DNA of 64,000 nucleotides from Streptomyces sp. NBC_00457 (GTDB taxonomy: Bacteria; Actinomycetota; Actinomycetes; Streptomycetales; Streptomycetaceae). Below, in pieces: positions 1 through 8,383 of this stretch. Position 1 is the stretch's first letter. Each line of letters begins with the position of its first letter. Position numbers and translations under genes: made by a program. The notes beneath the pieces were generated by a model. It saw nothing but the letters and a program-made list of their open reading frames with translations. It was not told the origin of the DNA and did not search any database. The stretch is from positions 7,316,001 through 7,380,000 of the forward strand of contig NZ_CP107905.1 of the NCBI RefSeq assembly GCF_036014015.1, read 5' to 3'.

Positions 1-269
1 GGGCGGTCGGAGACGTACTGGCGACCGTCGTGACGCTGCTGAACCCCGGGGTTCTGATGATCGCCGGGGATCTGGCCGGAACTCCCTTCCTCACCGGCGT
101 ACGGGAGCTGCTGTACCAGCGGGCGCTGCCGCGTTCCACCGCTCATCTGGAGGTCGTGACCTCGCGGCTCGGTGAGCGGGCGGGGCTGGTGGGGGCGGGG
201 GCGTTGGTCGTCGAGTACCTGTATGCGCCGGAGCGGGTGGAGGAGCGGTTGCTGGCACTGGGTGTGTAA
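1..269 (+). CDS. ROK family regulator/sugar kinase, C-terminal end (partial)
   Basis: The gene begins before the window; the frame that starts at base 3 is open to a TAA stop. About 88 residues are visible. They include ALNP-like TVVTLLNPGVLMIAGDL, then TPFLTGVRELLYQRALP, then a Gly/Ala-rich LVGAGALVVEYLY segment. This is the usual C-terminus of the NagC/XylR-type ROK fold, just after its zinc and sugar-binding core. The N-terminus is missing, so a regulator (with HTH) cannot be told apart from a glucokinase-type enzyme. In Streptomyces most ROK proteins with this ending are transcriptional repressors of sugar use. Confidence 0.75.
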   Translation, partial: AVGDVLATVVTLLNPGVLMIAGDLAGTPFLTGVRELLYQRALPRSTAHLEVVTSRLGERAGLVGAGALVVEYLYAPERVEERLLALGV

Positions 270-685
270 GCAGCACGTTTCGGTCCGGATACCTGTCCGC
301 GGGTCGTCCGCATGGTGAAATTCCGTCGCGTGTGGCAGCGTGATTCTCGCCACCCTTGATAAGGGTTGTGCTCAGATGAGCGGATCTTGGGCGACTGCAC
401 TTCTCCAAGGGGTGGCACTGAGTGCCACCCCTTGATCGTTCATCGATCGAAATCAGACGTGCCGAGAGCCGCTCAGGTGAGCGATAATGGCGGCCTGCGG
501 GGCTGAGCCCGTTCAAGAAGTGAACACATGGCCGGGCTATTCCTTGCCAAGCTTTGACTTTCGATCCTGTGGCGGACGGCTGGTTACAGGCTCATGACGC
601 ACAAGTGGACGTACCCAGGCGCCTTCGAACTGGGTATGTTCCTCGCCGTCAGGGCAGCCACCGCGTCCTCGAGGAGTTGGGACCC
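270..685. other. Intergenic region between ROK gene and ppdK
   Basis: These 416 bases hold no supported gene. They contain a strong hairpin at 407-433 (listed separately) and the leader of ppdK. A TTG-started extension of the ppdK frame to 554 is open, but it has no good ribosome binding site and lies outside the conserved protein. Confidence 0.6.
407..433. terminator. Perfect hairpin, likely terminator
   Basis: Left arm AAGGGGTGGCACT and right arm AGTGCCACCCCTT are perfect complements with almost no loop. The hairpin lies 137 bases past the ROK stop and more than 250 bases before ppdK. It has no T-tract, as is common in Streptomyces. The inner GGCACT/AGTGCC could also be a protein-binding palindrome. 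Confidence 0.5.
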
Positions 686-3391
686 GTGTCGGAAAATCAA
701 AAGTTCGTTTACGACTTCACCGAGGGCAACAAGGAACTCAAGGACCTCCTCGGCGGAAAGGGTGCGAACCTCGCCGAGATGACCAATCTGGGCCTTCCGG
801 TCCCTCCGGGCTTCACCATCACCACCGAGGCCTGCAAGGTCTACCTCGACAGCGGCGAGGAGCCGGTGGCACTGCGTGACGAGGTGAGTGCGCACCTCGA
901 CGCCCTCGAAGCGACCATGGGCAAGAAGCTCGGACAGGCCGATAACCCCCTCCTCGTATCGGTACGTTCCGGGGCGAAGTTCTCGATGCCCGGCATGATG
1001 GACACGGTCCTCAACATCGGCCTCTCCGACAAGTCCGTGCAAGGCCTCGCCAAGCAGGCCGGCGACGACCGGTTCGCCTGGGACTCCTACCGCCGCCTCA
1101 TCCAGATGTTCGGCAAGACCGTCCTCGGCGTCGACGGCGACCTCTTCGAGGACGCGCTCGAGAAGGCCAAGGAGGCCAAGAAGGTCACGGTCGACACCGA
1201 GTTGGAGGCCGCCGACCTCAAGAAGCTGGTCACCCGCTTCAAGAAGATCGTCAAGACCGAGGCCGGCCGGGACTTCCCGCAGGACCCGCGCGAGCAGATG
1301 GACCTCGCCATCCACGCCGTCTTCGACTCCTGGAACACCGACCGGGCCAAGCTGTACCGCCGCCAGGAGCGCATCCCCGGCGACCTCGGCACCGCGGTCA
1401 ACATCTGCTCGATGGTCTTCGGCAACCTGGGCCCGGACTCGGGTACGGGCGTCGCCTTCACCCGTGACCCGGCCAGCGGCCACCAGGGCGTGTACGGCGA
1501 CTACCTGCAGAACGCGCAGGGCGAGGACGTGGTCGCCGGCATCCGCAACACGGTCCCGCTGGCGGAGCTGGAGTCGATCGACAAGAAGTCGTACGACCAG
1601 CTGATGCAGATCATGGAGACCCTGGAGAACCACTACAAGGATCTCTGCGACATCGAGTTCACCATCGAGCGCGGCCAGCTGTGGATGCTCCAGACGCGCG
1701 TCGGCAAGCGGACGGCGGGCGCGGCCTTCCGTATCGCGACCCAGCTGGTGGACCAGGGGCTGATCGACGAGGCCGAGGCGCTGCAGCGCGTCACCGGCGC
1801 CCAGTTGGCCCAGTTGATGTTCCCCCGCTTCGACGAGGACACGAAGGTCCAGACGGTCGGCCGGGGCATCGCGGCGTCGCCGGGTGCGGCGGTCGGCAAG
1901 GCGGTCTTCGACTCGTACACCGCCGTGAAGTGGTCGCGTTCGGGCGAGAAGGTGATCCTGGTCCGCCGGGAGACCAACCCCGACGACCTGGACGGCATGA
2001 TCGCGGCCGAGGGCATTCTGACCTCGCGCGGCGGCAAGACGTCCCACGCGGCCGTCGTGGCGCGCGGCATGGGCAAGACGTGTGTGTGCGGCGCGGAGGA
2101 GCTGGAGGTCGACACCAAGCGGCGCCGGATGACGGTGCCGGGTGGTCACGTGGTCGAGGAAGGCGACGTGATCTCGATCGACGGTTCGTCCGGCAAGGTC
2201 TACCTGGGCGAGGTGCCGGTGGTCCCGTCTCCCGTCGTCGAGTACTTCGAGGGCCGGATGCACGCCGGCGCCAACGACGCCGACGAACTGGTCGAGGCCG
2301 TACACCGGATCATGGCGTTCGCCGACCGCAAGCGCCGGCTGCGGGTGCGTGCCAACGCGGACAACGCGGAGGACGCGCTGCGGGCGCGGAGGTTCGGCGC
2401 GCAGGGCATCGGACTCTGCCGTACGGAGCACATGTTCCTGGGCGACCGCCGCGAACTGGTCGAGCGGCTGATCCTCGCGGACACGGAGACGGAGCGCGAG
2501 GAGTCCCTGAAGGCCCTTCTCCCGCTCCAGAAGCAGGACTTCGTGGAGCTGTTCTCGGCGATGGACGGCCTCCCGGTGACGATCCGGCTCCTCGACCCGC
2601 CGCTGCACGAGTTCCTCCCCGACATCACCGAGCTGTCGGTCCGCGTGGCGCTCGCCGAGTCCCGCCAGGAGCCGCACGAGAACGAACTGCGCCTGCTCCA
2701 GGCCGTCCACCGCCTGCACGAGCAGAACCCGATGCTGGGCCTGCGCGGTGTGCGCCTGGGCCTGGTGATCCCCGGCCTCTTCACCATGCAGGTACGGGCG
2801 ATCGCCGAGGCCGCCGCCGAGCGCAAGAACGCCAAGGGTGACCCGCGCGCCGAGATCATGATCCCGCTCGTCGGCACGGTCCAGGAGCTGGAGATCGTCC
2901 GCGAGGAGGCCGACCAGGTCGTCGCGGAGGTGCAGGCGGCGACGGGTACGGACCTCAAGCTGGCGATCGGCACGATGATCGAGCTGCCGCGCGCCGCACT
3001 GACGGCGGGGCAGATCGCGGAGGCGGCGGAGTTCTTCAGCTTCGGCACGAACGACCTGACCCAGACGGTGTGGGGCTTCAGCCGGGACGACGTGGAGGCC
3101 TCGTTCTTCACCGCGTACCTGGAGAAGGGCATCTTCGGAGTGTCGCCCTTCGAGACGATCGACAGGGACGGCGTGGGCTCGCTGGTGAAGCTGGCCGCCG
3201 AGGCGGGCCGTGCGACCCGCCCCGACCTCAAGCTCGGCGTCTGCGGCGAGCACGGCGGCGACCCGGAGTCCGTCCACTTCTTCCACGAGGTGGGCCTGGA
3301 CTACGTCTCCTGCTCCCCGTTCCGCATCCCGGTGGCGCGCTTGGAGGCGGGCCGGGCGGCGTCTCAGTCGCAGGGGAGCGATCACAGGTAG
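686..3391 (+). CDS. ppdK: Pyruvate, phosphate dikinase
   Basis: 901-residue enzyme that interconverts pyruvate + ATP + Pi and PEP + AMP + PPi; cytosolic, anaplerotic/gluconeogenic. An N-terminal ATP-grasp region starts with GGKGANLAEM. The phosphohistidine domain carries GGKTSHAAVVARGMG with the catalytic His at residue 454. The C-terminal PEP/pyruvate barrel contains GIGLCRTEHMF and ends with CGEHGGDP, catalytic Cys at 853. These positions and the length match bacterial PPDK (about 880-900 aa). The GTG start at 686 has GAGGAG nine bases upstream and gives the family N-terminus (SENQKFVYDF). An upstream TTG at 554 is rejected. It is a single gene followed by a repeat and a terminator. Confidence 0.96.
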   Translation: MSENQKFVYDFTEGNKELKDLLGGKGANLAEMTNLGLPVPPGFTITTEACKVYLDSGEEPVALRDEVSAHLDALEATMGKKLGQADNPLLVSVRSGAKFSMPGMMDTVLNIGLSDKSVQGLAKQAGDDRFAWDSYRRLIQMFGKTVLGVDGDLFEDALEKAKEAKKVTVDTELEAADLKKLVTRFKKIVKTEAGRDFPQDPREQMDLAIHAVFDSWNTDRAKLYRRQERIPGDLGTAVNICSMVFGNLGPDSGTGVAFTRDPASGHQGVYGDYLQNAQGEDVVAGIRNTVPLAELESIDKKSYDQLMQIMETLENHYKDLCDIEFTIERGQLWMLQTRVGKRTAGAAFRIATQLVDQGLIDEAEALQRVTGAQLAQLMFPRFDEDTKVQTVGRGIAASPGAAVGKAVFDSYTAVKWSRSGEKVILVRRETNPDDLDGMIAAEGILTSRGGKTSHAAVVARGMGKTCVCGAEELEVDTKRRRMTVPGGHVVEEGDVISIDGSSGKVYLGEVPVVPSPVVEYFEGRMHAGANDADELVEAVHRIMAFADRKRRLRVRANADNAEDALRARRFGAQGIGLCRTEHMFLGDRRELVERLILADTETEREESLKALLPLQKQDFVELFSAMDGLPVTIRLLDPPLHEFLPDITELSVRVALAESRQEPHENELRLLQAVHRLHEQNPMLGLRGVRLGLVIPGLFTMQVRAIAEAAAERKNAKGDPRAEIMIPLVGTVQELEIVREEADQVVAEVQAATGTDLKLAIGTMIELPRAALTAGQIAEAAEFFSFGTNDLTQTVWGFSRDDVEASFFTAYLEKGIFGVSPFETIDRDGVGSLVKLAAEAGRATRPDLKLGVCGEHGGDPESVHFFHEVGLDYVSCSPFRIPVARLEAGRAASQSQGSDHR

Positions 3392-3433
3392 GCGCCGCCC
3401 GCTGGATGCCGCGATGTGCCATTGGTCGTCTGC

Positions 3434-3510
3434 GGCGCCGTCGTGGCTGGTCGCGCCCACGCGGCGGAGCCGCATATCGACACAGCCCCGCGCCCCTTCG
3501 GGGCGCTGCC
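3434..3510 (+). repeat. Dispersed hairpin repeat, subfamily B, copy 1
   Basis: Reads GGCTGGTCGCGCCC, then GCGGCGGAGCCGC, then ACAGCCCCGCGCCCCTT and CGGGGCG. The closing CGCCCCTTCGGGGCG is a small hairpin. A close copy lies at 21992-22096 on the other strand. Four copies of a related form (subfamily A) occur elsewhere in the window. This copy sits in the convergent gap after ppdK. Confidence 0.8.
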
Positions 3511-3608
3511 GAACCGCAGCTGACTTAGCCCGACCCGCCTAGCCATTAGTCCCCGGAGCCGTCGTCCGTCCCCGACCCTCACCGATGGGCGGCGGCTCCG
3601 GCGCACGA

Positions 3609-3648
3609 CGAGAGGGCGGCACCCCGTGCGGGGGGTGCCGCCCTCTCG
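3609..3648. terminator. Strong bidirectional terminator hairpin
   Basis: A 17-bp perfect stem (CGAGAGGGCGGCACCCC against its complement) with a six-base loop. It lies between the convergent ppdK and the VOC gene whose stop is at 3655, so it probably ends both transcripts. Confidence 0.85.
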
Positions 3649-3654
3649 CCCTTC

Positions 3655-4065
3655 CTATTCGCCTTCGCCCAGCTCGGTGAAGAGGGTCAGCTGGAGCGCA
3701 CCGGGCGCCTCCAGCCGGGAGTTGAGCGAATTCCACGGCGTCCGCGTCGGCTCGGCGACCACCTCGGCACCGGCGGCGGCCAGCTTCGCCGTGACGGCGG
3801 CGGAGTCACCCACCTGGAACGCCACCCGGATATGCCCGGCCACCCGCCGCCCGACCTCCACGTCATCAATGAACGCCGCATGATGCGGATCGGTCAGCTC
3901 CAGCGTGGCCCGCCCGGCATCGAGGATCGTGACGCGCCCGCCGGGCGAGGAGAACGCGGCCTGTTCGGTCAGGCCCAGAACGTCGCGGTAGAAGTGCAGG
4001 GCGGCGTCGTAGTCGTCCGCTGTGACGACGAGACGGAGTTCACGGACGGCGGGTTCGTCGGACAT
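3655..4065 (-). CDS. VOC (glyoxalase/bleomycin-resistance fold) protein
   Basis: 136-residue single-domain vicinal-oxygen-chelate protein. It shows the usual order: RELRLVVTADDYDAALHFYRDVLGL at the start, a central GRATLEL strand, and a second half with HIRVAFQVGDSAA and LTLFTE near the end. The expected metal-site residues are only partly recognisable, so the reaction is unknown. The ATG at 4065 is preceded by AAGGAG at good spacing. The frame stays open far upstream, but that extension is Arg/Thr-rich shadow of the next gene. Convergent with ppdK. Confidence 0.8.
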   Translation of the reverse strand: MSDEPAVRELRLVVTADDYDAALHFYRDVLGLTEQAAFSSPGGRVTILDAGRATLELTDPHHAAFIDDVEVGRRVAGHIRVAFQVGDSAAVTAKLAAAGAEVVAEPTRTPWNSLNSRLEAPGALQLTLFTELGEGE

Positions 4066-4135
4066 GTCGGCCTGCTCCTTGAAGATCGCGGATACGTTCC
4101 CGTCAACTCGCCGACAGACCCGCCGATTCCGCGGC

Positions 4136-4537
4136 TCAGCGAACCTCGCGACGCCGACGCACCACAACCAGCAGCCCACCCCCGGCGAGCAGAACGGCGG
4201 CACCGCCACCCGCGATGTACGACGTGGCACTGTTGCCGCCGGTCTCCGCGAGGTCGGTGTCCTCCTGCCCCGCCGTGTCCTCGGCTCCGTCGGTGCCCTC
4301 GTCCTCGGCGGGGACGAAGCCGGCGGGCGGGTTGTCGCAGCCGATGCCGTCCTGGTCGCGGTCCAGGTGCTCCCCGTAGTGCTCGTCGCCCTCCTTGATA
4401 TTGGAGTACCCGTTCTCGTACGCCTCGGAGCAGTTCTCGAACGGGTGATTGCCGTCATGCGCCTCGGCAGTGACAGGCAGAGCGGCCAGTGCCAACGCGA
4501 CGACAGCCACGGCGGCCGGCTTGCGGAACGACTTCAC
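4136..4537 (-). CDS. Excalibur-domain surface protein with sortase-type tail
   Basis: 133 residues. A signal peptide (KSFRKPAAVAVVALALAAL..AEA) is followed by an Excalibur calcium-binding domain. The domain holds NCSEAYENGYSNI, then HLDRDQDGIGCD, with the DxDxDGxxCD-like loop and two Cys. An acidic linker (DEGTDGAEDTAGQEDTD) leads to LAETGG, a hydrophobic stretch and RRRRE. That ending is a cell-wall sorting signal of the LAxTG type used by Streptomyces class E sortases. The GTG start at 4537 has GAGGGGG upstream. It probably sits in the wall; its role is unknown. A second Excalibur protein is at 15655. Confidence 0.82.
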   Translation of the reverse strand: MKSFRKPAAVAVVALALAALPVTAEAHDGNHPFENCSEAYENGYSNIKEGDEHYGEHLDRDQDGIGCDNPPAGFVPAEDEGTDGAEDTAGQEDTDLAETGGNSATSYIAGGGAAVLLAGGGLLVVVRRRREVR

Positions 4538-4740
4538 GGGGAGCCCCCTCAATGTGCGCGGGTATCCATACGCCTGATCACACAGAGGCAATCGGCCGGA
4601 TATGAGGTGACGAAAGTATTGGGGGGCTGCTGATGGCGCGGCGAAACACCGGACACGTGATGCGAACGTGACGTGACTGGACGGTAGCTCTCCGCTCATG
4701 GCTTGGCGTTCTGTAAAGCCGGTGATGCTTCAGCTCTACC

Positions 4741-5166
4741 GTGGAATGCGTGAAGCTCTCACCGCTCGTCGCCCGGGAACGCTTTGCCGGATCACCTGTC
4801 GCACGGCTGGCGACCGCCGACGCCAATGGAGTGCCCCACGCCGTGCCGGTGACCTTCGCCGTCCTGGACGACGTCGTGTATTTCGCGGTGGACCACAAAC
4901 CCAAGAGCACATGGCAACTGCGGCGGCTCCGCAACATTCGGGAGAATCCCTCGGTGACGGTCCTGGTCGACCACTACGCCGAGGACTGGTCGACGTTGTG
5001 GTGGGCTCGTGCTGATGGCCGCGGGGAAGTACTGGAGGACGGGCAAGAGCGGCATCGCGCGGTGGAGTTGCTGCGCGACAAGTACGACCAGTACCGGGAC
5101 TCTCCTCCCCAGGGTCCCGTGGCCGCCATTCGGGTCGAGCGGTGGAGCGGCTGGGCGTTCGCATAA
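4741..5166 (+). CDS. PPOX-class F420-dependent oxidoreductase (TIGR03668 type)
   Basis: 141-residue split-barrel flavin/F420-binding protein. Typical landmarks are RFAGSPVARLATADANGVPHAVPVTFAVLDD at the N-terminus, YFAVDHKPKSTWQLRRLRNIRENPSVTVLVDHY in the middle, and RVERWSGWAFA at the end. The family reduces substrates with F420H2, abundant in actinomycetes; the substrate is unknown. The start is uncertain: GTG at 4741 and GTG at 4750 are both possible and neither has a clear Shine-Dalgarno sequence, so translation could be leaderless. Confidence 0.82.
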   Translation: MECVKLSPLVARERFAGSPVARLATADANGVPHAVPVTFAVLDDVVYFAVDHKPKSTWQLRRLRNIRENPSVTVLVDHYAEDWSTLWWARADGRGEVLEDGQERHRAVELLRDKYDQYRDSPPQGPVAAIRVERWSGWAFA

Positions 5167-5242
5167 CCTTGCCCGCTGCCAAGACCGGCCGCGCCGGCGG
5201 AGCAAGCAGTCGAGCACTCGGATCTTGTGGCAAGATCGCCGG

Positions 5243-5653
5243 ATGCTGCGACTAACCGACTTCATCATCGATTGCCCGGACACGATGAAGCTGGCAGCCT
5301 TCTACTCCGAGGTGATCGGGCTCCCGGTCAAGGAGGGCAGTAACGAGGACTGGGCCGGTATCAAGTGCGGCGAGATCGAACTGGCCTTCATTCGGGTGGA
5401 GGACTACCGCGCCCCGCAGTGGCCCGACAGCGAGCACCCCAAGCAGTTCCACCTCGACTTCGAAGTCGATGACGTCGAGGCCGAACAGCGCCGGGTCTTG
5501 GCCCTCGGCGCGACCCTGGAGCGGGACTGCGTCGGCCCCGACGGCTACGGCTTCCGCGTCTACACCGACCCCATCGGCCACCCCTTTTGCCTCTGCCGCA
5601 ACAAGGGTGTCATCTGGACCGATCAGGGCCTCATCTGGCCCAAGCGCGACTAG
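5243..5653 (+). CDS. VOC family protein
   Basis: 136-residue vicinal-oxygen-chelate protein. It opens with LRLTDFIIDCPDTMKLAAFYSEVIGL. The middle has APQWPDSEHPKQFHLDFEVDDVEAEQRRVLALGA, and it closes with DPIGHPFCLCRNKG. The WPD..HLDFEV and DP.GHPFCL segments are the standard second half of Streptomyces VOC proteins. The same segments are visible in the broken VOC gene at 6231. The ATG at 5243 follows a weak purine stretch (CAAGATCGCCGG). Substrate unknown. Confidence 0.85.
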   Translation: MLRLTDFIIDCPDTMKLAAFYSEVIGLPVKEGSNEDWAGIKCGEIELAFIRVEDYRAPQWPDSEHPKQFHLDFEVDDVEAEQRRVLALGATLERDCVGPDGYGFRVYTDPIGHPFCLCRNKGVIWTDQGLIWPKRD

Positions 5654-5670
5654 GTGTGCTGTCCGGCCGC

Positions 5671-6117
5671 TCACGCCGGCGGGTCCTTCCGCCAGGTCCA
5701 GTGCGCGTCGGGCGGCTCCTCGCCCAGTACCCGGAGCGAGTCGGTGGAGATCTGGGCAAGTCGGTCGACCTCGTCGAGGCCGAACCACATCTCGTGATTC
5801 TCCGAGCGCCCGCTGCGCGGCGGGTGGGCGTCCGGGTCGGACCAGCCGAGCGACAGCAGCCGCTGCTTCTGTGCCTCGGTCATTTTCCGGTACGCCAATG
5901 AGACGCATTCGGCGCCGAACCCGTCGTCCCACCTCATGAACTGCACGTAACGCCCCGTATCCTGCCGAGGTTTGGGGCGCCGCTGCCACCAGTGCCGGCC
6001 CGGAGCATCGGGCGCCGGCTCGGGGTCGGGCTCGGAGACCACCAGGGTGTCCCTCTCGCGCATACCGGCCACTTCCGCCCGCAGCCGGTCACGGAACTCG
6101 CTCCATGCCTCGTCCAT
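5671..6117 (-). CDS. Conserved hypothetical, TY-Chap/chaperone-like fold
   Basis: 148-residue cytosolic protein with no signal peptide or membrane span. The central and C-terminal part (RYVQFMRWDDGFGAECVS, then EAQKQRLLSLGWSDPD, then DRLAQISTDSLRVL) resembles the small T3SS-chaperone-like (TY-Chap/YbjN-like) domains common in Streptomyces. That assignment is from memory of the family pattern. The N-terminal third is a charged linker rich in Glu, Pro and Arg. The ATG at 6117 is the first conserved-looking start. Convergent with the VOC gene at 5243. Function unknown. Confidence 0.6.
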   Translation of the reverse strand: MDEAWSEFRDRLRAEVAGMRERDTLVVSEPDPEPAPDAPGRHWWQRRPKPRQDTGRYVQFMRWDDGFGAECVSLAYRKMTEAQKQRLLSLGWSDPDAHPPRSGRSENHEMWFGLDEVDRLAQISTDSLRVLGEEPPDAHWTWRKDPPA

Positions 6118-6230
6118 CGGGCCAACGTACCGGCACCGATCGGGGAGACACCCCACCAGGGCTTTTCGTTTGGATCAGCGCTGGGCCACGCCACCTGGCC
6201 CCGGAGCGTCGGCGTCCGCCCGATCCCGCT

Positions 6231-6465
6231 TCAGTGCTCGGCGTCGAGCAACTCCCCGTGCACATACGTCGTCTCGCGCGGCGCCAGGCAGAACAGGTGA
6301 CCGGCGGGGTCGGTGAACATCCGGAACTGGTCGGCGCCCGACTGGTGTTCGTGCATGGTCGCGCCGAGTTCGAGGAGGCGGCGTTCGATCGTGGGCATGT
6401 CCTCGTCGACGGCGAACTCCAGGTGATGGCGGCGCGGGGCGGCCGGGTCCGGCCAGTGGGGTGGT
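6231..6465 (-). pseudogene. VOC family gene remnant (C-terminal half)
   Basis: The minus strand encodes a clean VOC second half: PHWPDPAAPRRHHLEFAVDE, then LLELGATMHEHQSG, then FTDPAGHLFCLAP, ending DAEH and TGA. Upstream the frame runs into the left end of the TnpB element with no start codon. About 55-65 N-terminal residues are missing compared with the intact VOC gene at 5243. The gene was probably truncated when the element arrived or during later deletion. A possible remnant of its first codons is discussed for 8289-8319. Confidence 0.8.
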
Positions 6466-6659
6466 TGGGGGGTAATGAGCTGCTGTCGATCGACTGCGCA
6501 CGGGCGCGTTCTGGTGTGTATGAGTGAGTGTCCTGGCGGCGGGTGCGGGCGTCCGGGATGGGAACGAAGGTTCCTACATCGAATGCGTGACCCTTGCGGG
6601 CGGTGGGTCGTTGGGTGGGGCAGTGGGTTCTTCGGCTTGTGTAGTGCGGGGGGAACGGG

Positions 6660-8288
6660 GTGGGTGGGTTGCGGGAGGTGGCGGCGCCGTTCGTGGTGCC
6701 CGGTCCCTCAGGGGTCGCGGTCCGTACCCGGTTCAAGCACCTGAGCGCCGAGGACGAGAAGGTTCTTCGGCTGGTCGGTGATCTGCTCGGCACGCTCGCC
6801 TCCCGCGACCTCAAAGCGCGGTGTGCGGCCGGGACGGATCACGACGCCGAGCGATGGGCCGAGCGCAAGCGCACCCTCACCAAGCAGTCCTCCTCCCGCT
6901 GGGCCGGGGCGATCACGAAGGCCACCCACGATCAGTGGGCGCTCGCCCGCCGCGGCCAGCTCGCACACATCCACAGCCTTCAAGCCGGGATCGAGACGAT
7001 CACCCACCGGCTGTCGAGGCCCATCGGTGAGAAGGGCAGCAAGCGCGCTCCGGGCGGGTACCGCAGTCGGCAGGAGTGGTTCGCCAAGTCCCGCCGCCTG
7101 CACGTACTCGAAGACCGGCTCGACGCGGCGCGGGCCGACCGCGAGGCCGGAATCGTGCGCGTGGTGCGGGGCGGCAAGCGGCTGCTGAACACCCGGCACC
7201 ACCTTCAGGAAGCCCAGCTCACCGAGGCCGGATGGCGTGCCCGGTGGGAGGCGGGGCGGCGGTTCCTGCAGGCGGACGGCGAGTCCGGCAAGCGGTACGG
7301 CAACGAGACCATCCGCGTCACGCCCGACGGCGAGGTCTCCCTCAAGCTCCCGGCGCCGCTGGCGCACCTGGCGAACGCGCCGCACGGCCGCTACGCGCTC
7401 ACCGCCCGGGTGAGCTTCGCGCACCGGGGCGAGCAGTGGGCCGACCGGGTCGCCGCCAACCGGGCCGTCGCCTACCGCATCCACGAAGACACCGTGCGGG
7501 GCCGCTGGTACCTGACCGCGTCATGGACGAACCGGCCCGTGGCCCTCGTGCCGCTGGAGGCGGCCCGCGCGCACGGCCTGGTCGGCGTGGACACCAACGC
7601 CGACCACCTCGCCGCCTGGCGCCTGGACCACCACGGCAACCCCACCGGCGAACCGCTCCGGTTCGGCTACGACCTGTCCGGTACCGCCGGCCACCGCGAC
7701 GCGCAAGTCCGCCACGCACTGATCCGCCTACTGCACTGGGCCAAACGACGTGGTCTGTCCATCGCGGTCGAGGACCTCGACTTCACCGCGGAGAAGACCC
7801 GCGAGAAGCACGGCGGCCGCAAGCGGTTCCGCAAGCTCATCTCCGGCATGCCGGTCAGCAGGCTGCGGGCCCGGCTGGTGTCGATGGCTGCCGAACTCGG
7901 CGTCACCATCGTCGCCGTGGACCCGGCCTACACCTCTCGCTGGGGCGCCCAACACTGGCAAAAGCCCCTCACCAGCAAGACCCGTAAGACGACCCGCCAC
8001 GGCGCAGCGGCCGTGGCGATCGGAAGGCGCGCCCTGGGGCACCCGATCCGGCGACGGACGGCACCGCCCCCTGCTCACCGGAGTGATGAGCAGGGGCATC
8101 GGACCGTCCAGGCCCGACCGGGCACCCCGGGGCGTGAGGGAAACCGCCCCCGCATCCCCGGACCACGGACACGATCCGTGCGCGCCGGACGTGGAGCGAA
8201 CGCGGTCGACCAGAACGCCCAACACCGTACGGGGCGTTCGGCTGAGCATGAGTCCTGGCAACAGGACTCACTCCCGCTCAGTCTTTAG
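6660..8288 (+). CDS. TnpB-like RNA-guided nuclease family protein
   Basis: 542 residues. The C-terminal half has a RuvC-type core. Motif I is GLVGVDTNADHLAAW (Asp311) and motif II is LSIAVEDLDF (Glu371). The motif III region is KTTRHGAAAVAIGRRALG, where a Gly (448) stands where the family usually has Asp. The region before motif III (DPAYTSRWGAQHW) lacks the CxxC zinc ribbon of classic TnpB. The N-terminal half is basic and helical, as expected for RNA binding. TnpB proteins cut DNA guided by an RNA made from the 3-prime end of their own gene. GTG at 6660 is used, but GTG at 6678 or 6693 is possible. It may be catalytically weak or domesticated. Confidence 0.85.
   Translation: MGGLREVAAPFVVPGPSGVAVRTRFKHLSAEDEKVLRLVGDLLGTLASRDLKARCAAGTDHDAERWAERKRTLTKQSSSRWAGAITKATHDQWALARRGQLAHIHSLQAGIETITHRLSRPIGEKGSKRAPGGYRSRQEWFAKSRRLHVLEDRLDAARADREAGIVRVVRGGKRLLNTRHHLQEAQLTEAGWRARWEAGRRFLQADGESGKRYGNETIRVTPDGEVSLKLPAPLAHLANAPHGRYALTARVSFAHRGEQWADRVAANRAVAYRIHEDTVRGRWYLTASWTNRPVALVPLEAARAHGLVGVDTNADHLAAWRLDHHGNPTGEPLRFGYDLSGTAGHRDAQVRHALIRLLHWAKRRGLSIAVEDLDFTAEKTREKHGGRKRFRKLISGMPVSRLRARLVSMAAELGVTIVAVDPAYTSRWGAQHWQKPLTSKTRKTTRHGAAAVAIGRRALGHPIRRRTAPPPAHRSDEQGHRTVQARPGTPGREGNRPRIPGPRTRSVRAGRGANAVDQNAQHRTGRSAEHESWQQDSLPLSL
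8242..8281 (+). ncRNA. Stem-loop at 3-prime end of TnpB gene (possible omega-RNA part)
   Basis: Nested hairpin: CTGAGC pairs with GCTCAG, and inside it GAGTCCTG pairs with CAGGACTC across a GCAA tetraloop (GNRA class). It overlaps the last codons of the TnpB gene, where omega-RNA scaffolds are known to lie. The structure is visible; its role as guide RNA is inferred. Confidence 0.4.
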
Positions 8289-8383
8289 GAACGGTCACGG
8301 CGAAGAAGGTCACGGTCATGACGGAAGCCTAAGCAGGCCGTGGGGCGTCCCGCACGGCACGGACGCCCCCGCCGGACGGGCCG

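Larger units (their letters stand above)
6466..8290 (+). mobile_element. TnpB-only element (IS605/IS607-like), approximate ends
   Basis: Boundaries are inferred. The left side is placed where the VOC coding similarity stops. The right side is placed just past the stop of the TnpB gene and its terminal stem-loop. No TnpA or serine resolvase gene is present, so it would be non-autonomous or an orphan. About 190 noncoding bases lie between the left edge and the TnpB start. Confidence 0.5.

Noticed and set aside
407..433. CIRCE-like heat-shock operator
   Set aside because: The GGCACT/AGTGCC arms are almost adjacent, not separated by nine bases as in CIRCE, and the stem extends to 13 bp, so a terminator fits better.
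584..3475. 963-codon open frame antisense to ppdK
   Set aside because: Leu/Arg/Glu/His-rich composition and exact overlap with a highly conserved gene mark it as a GC-bias shadow.
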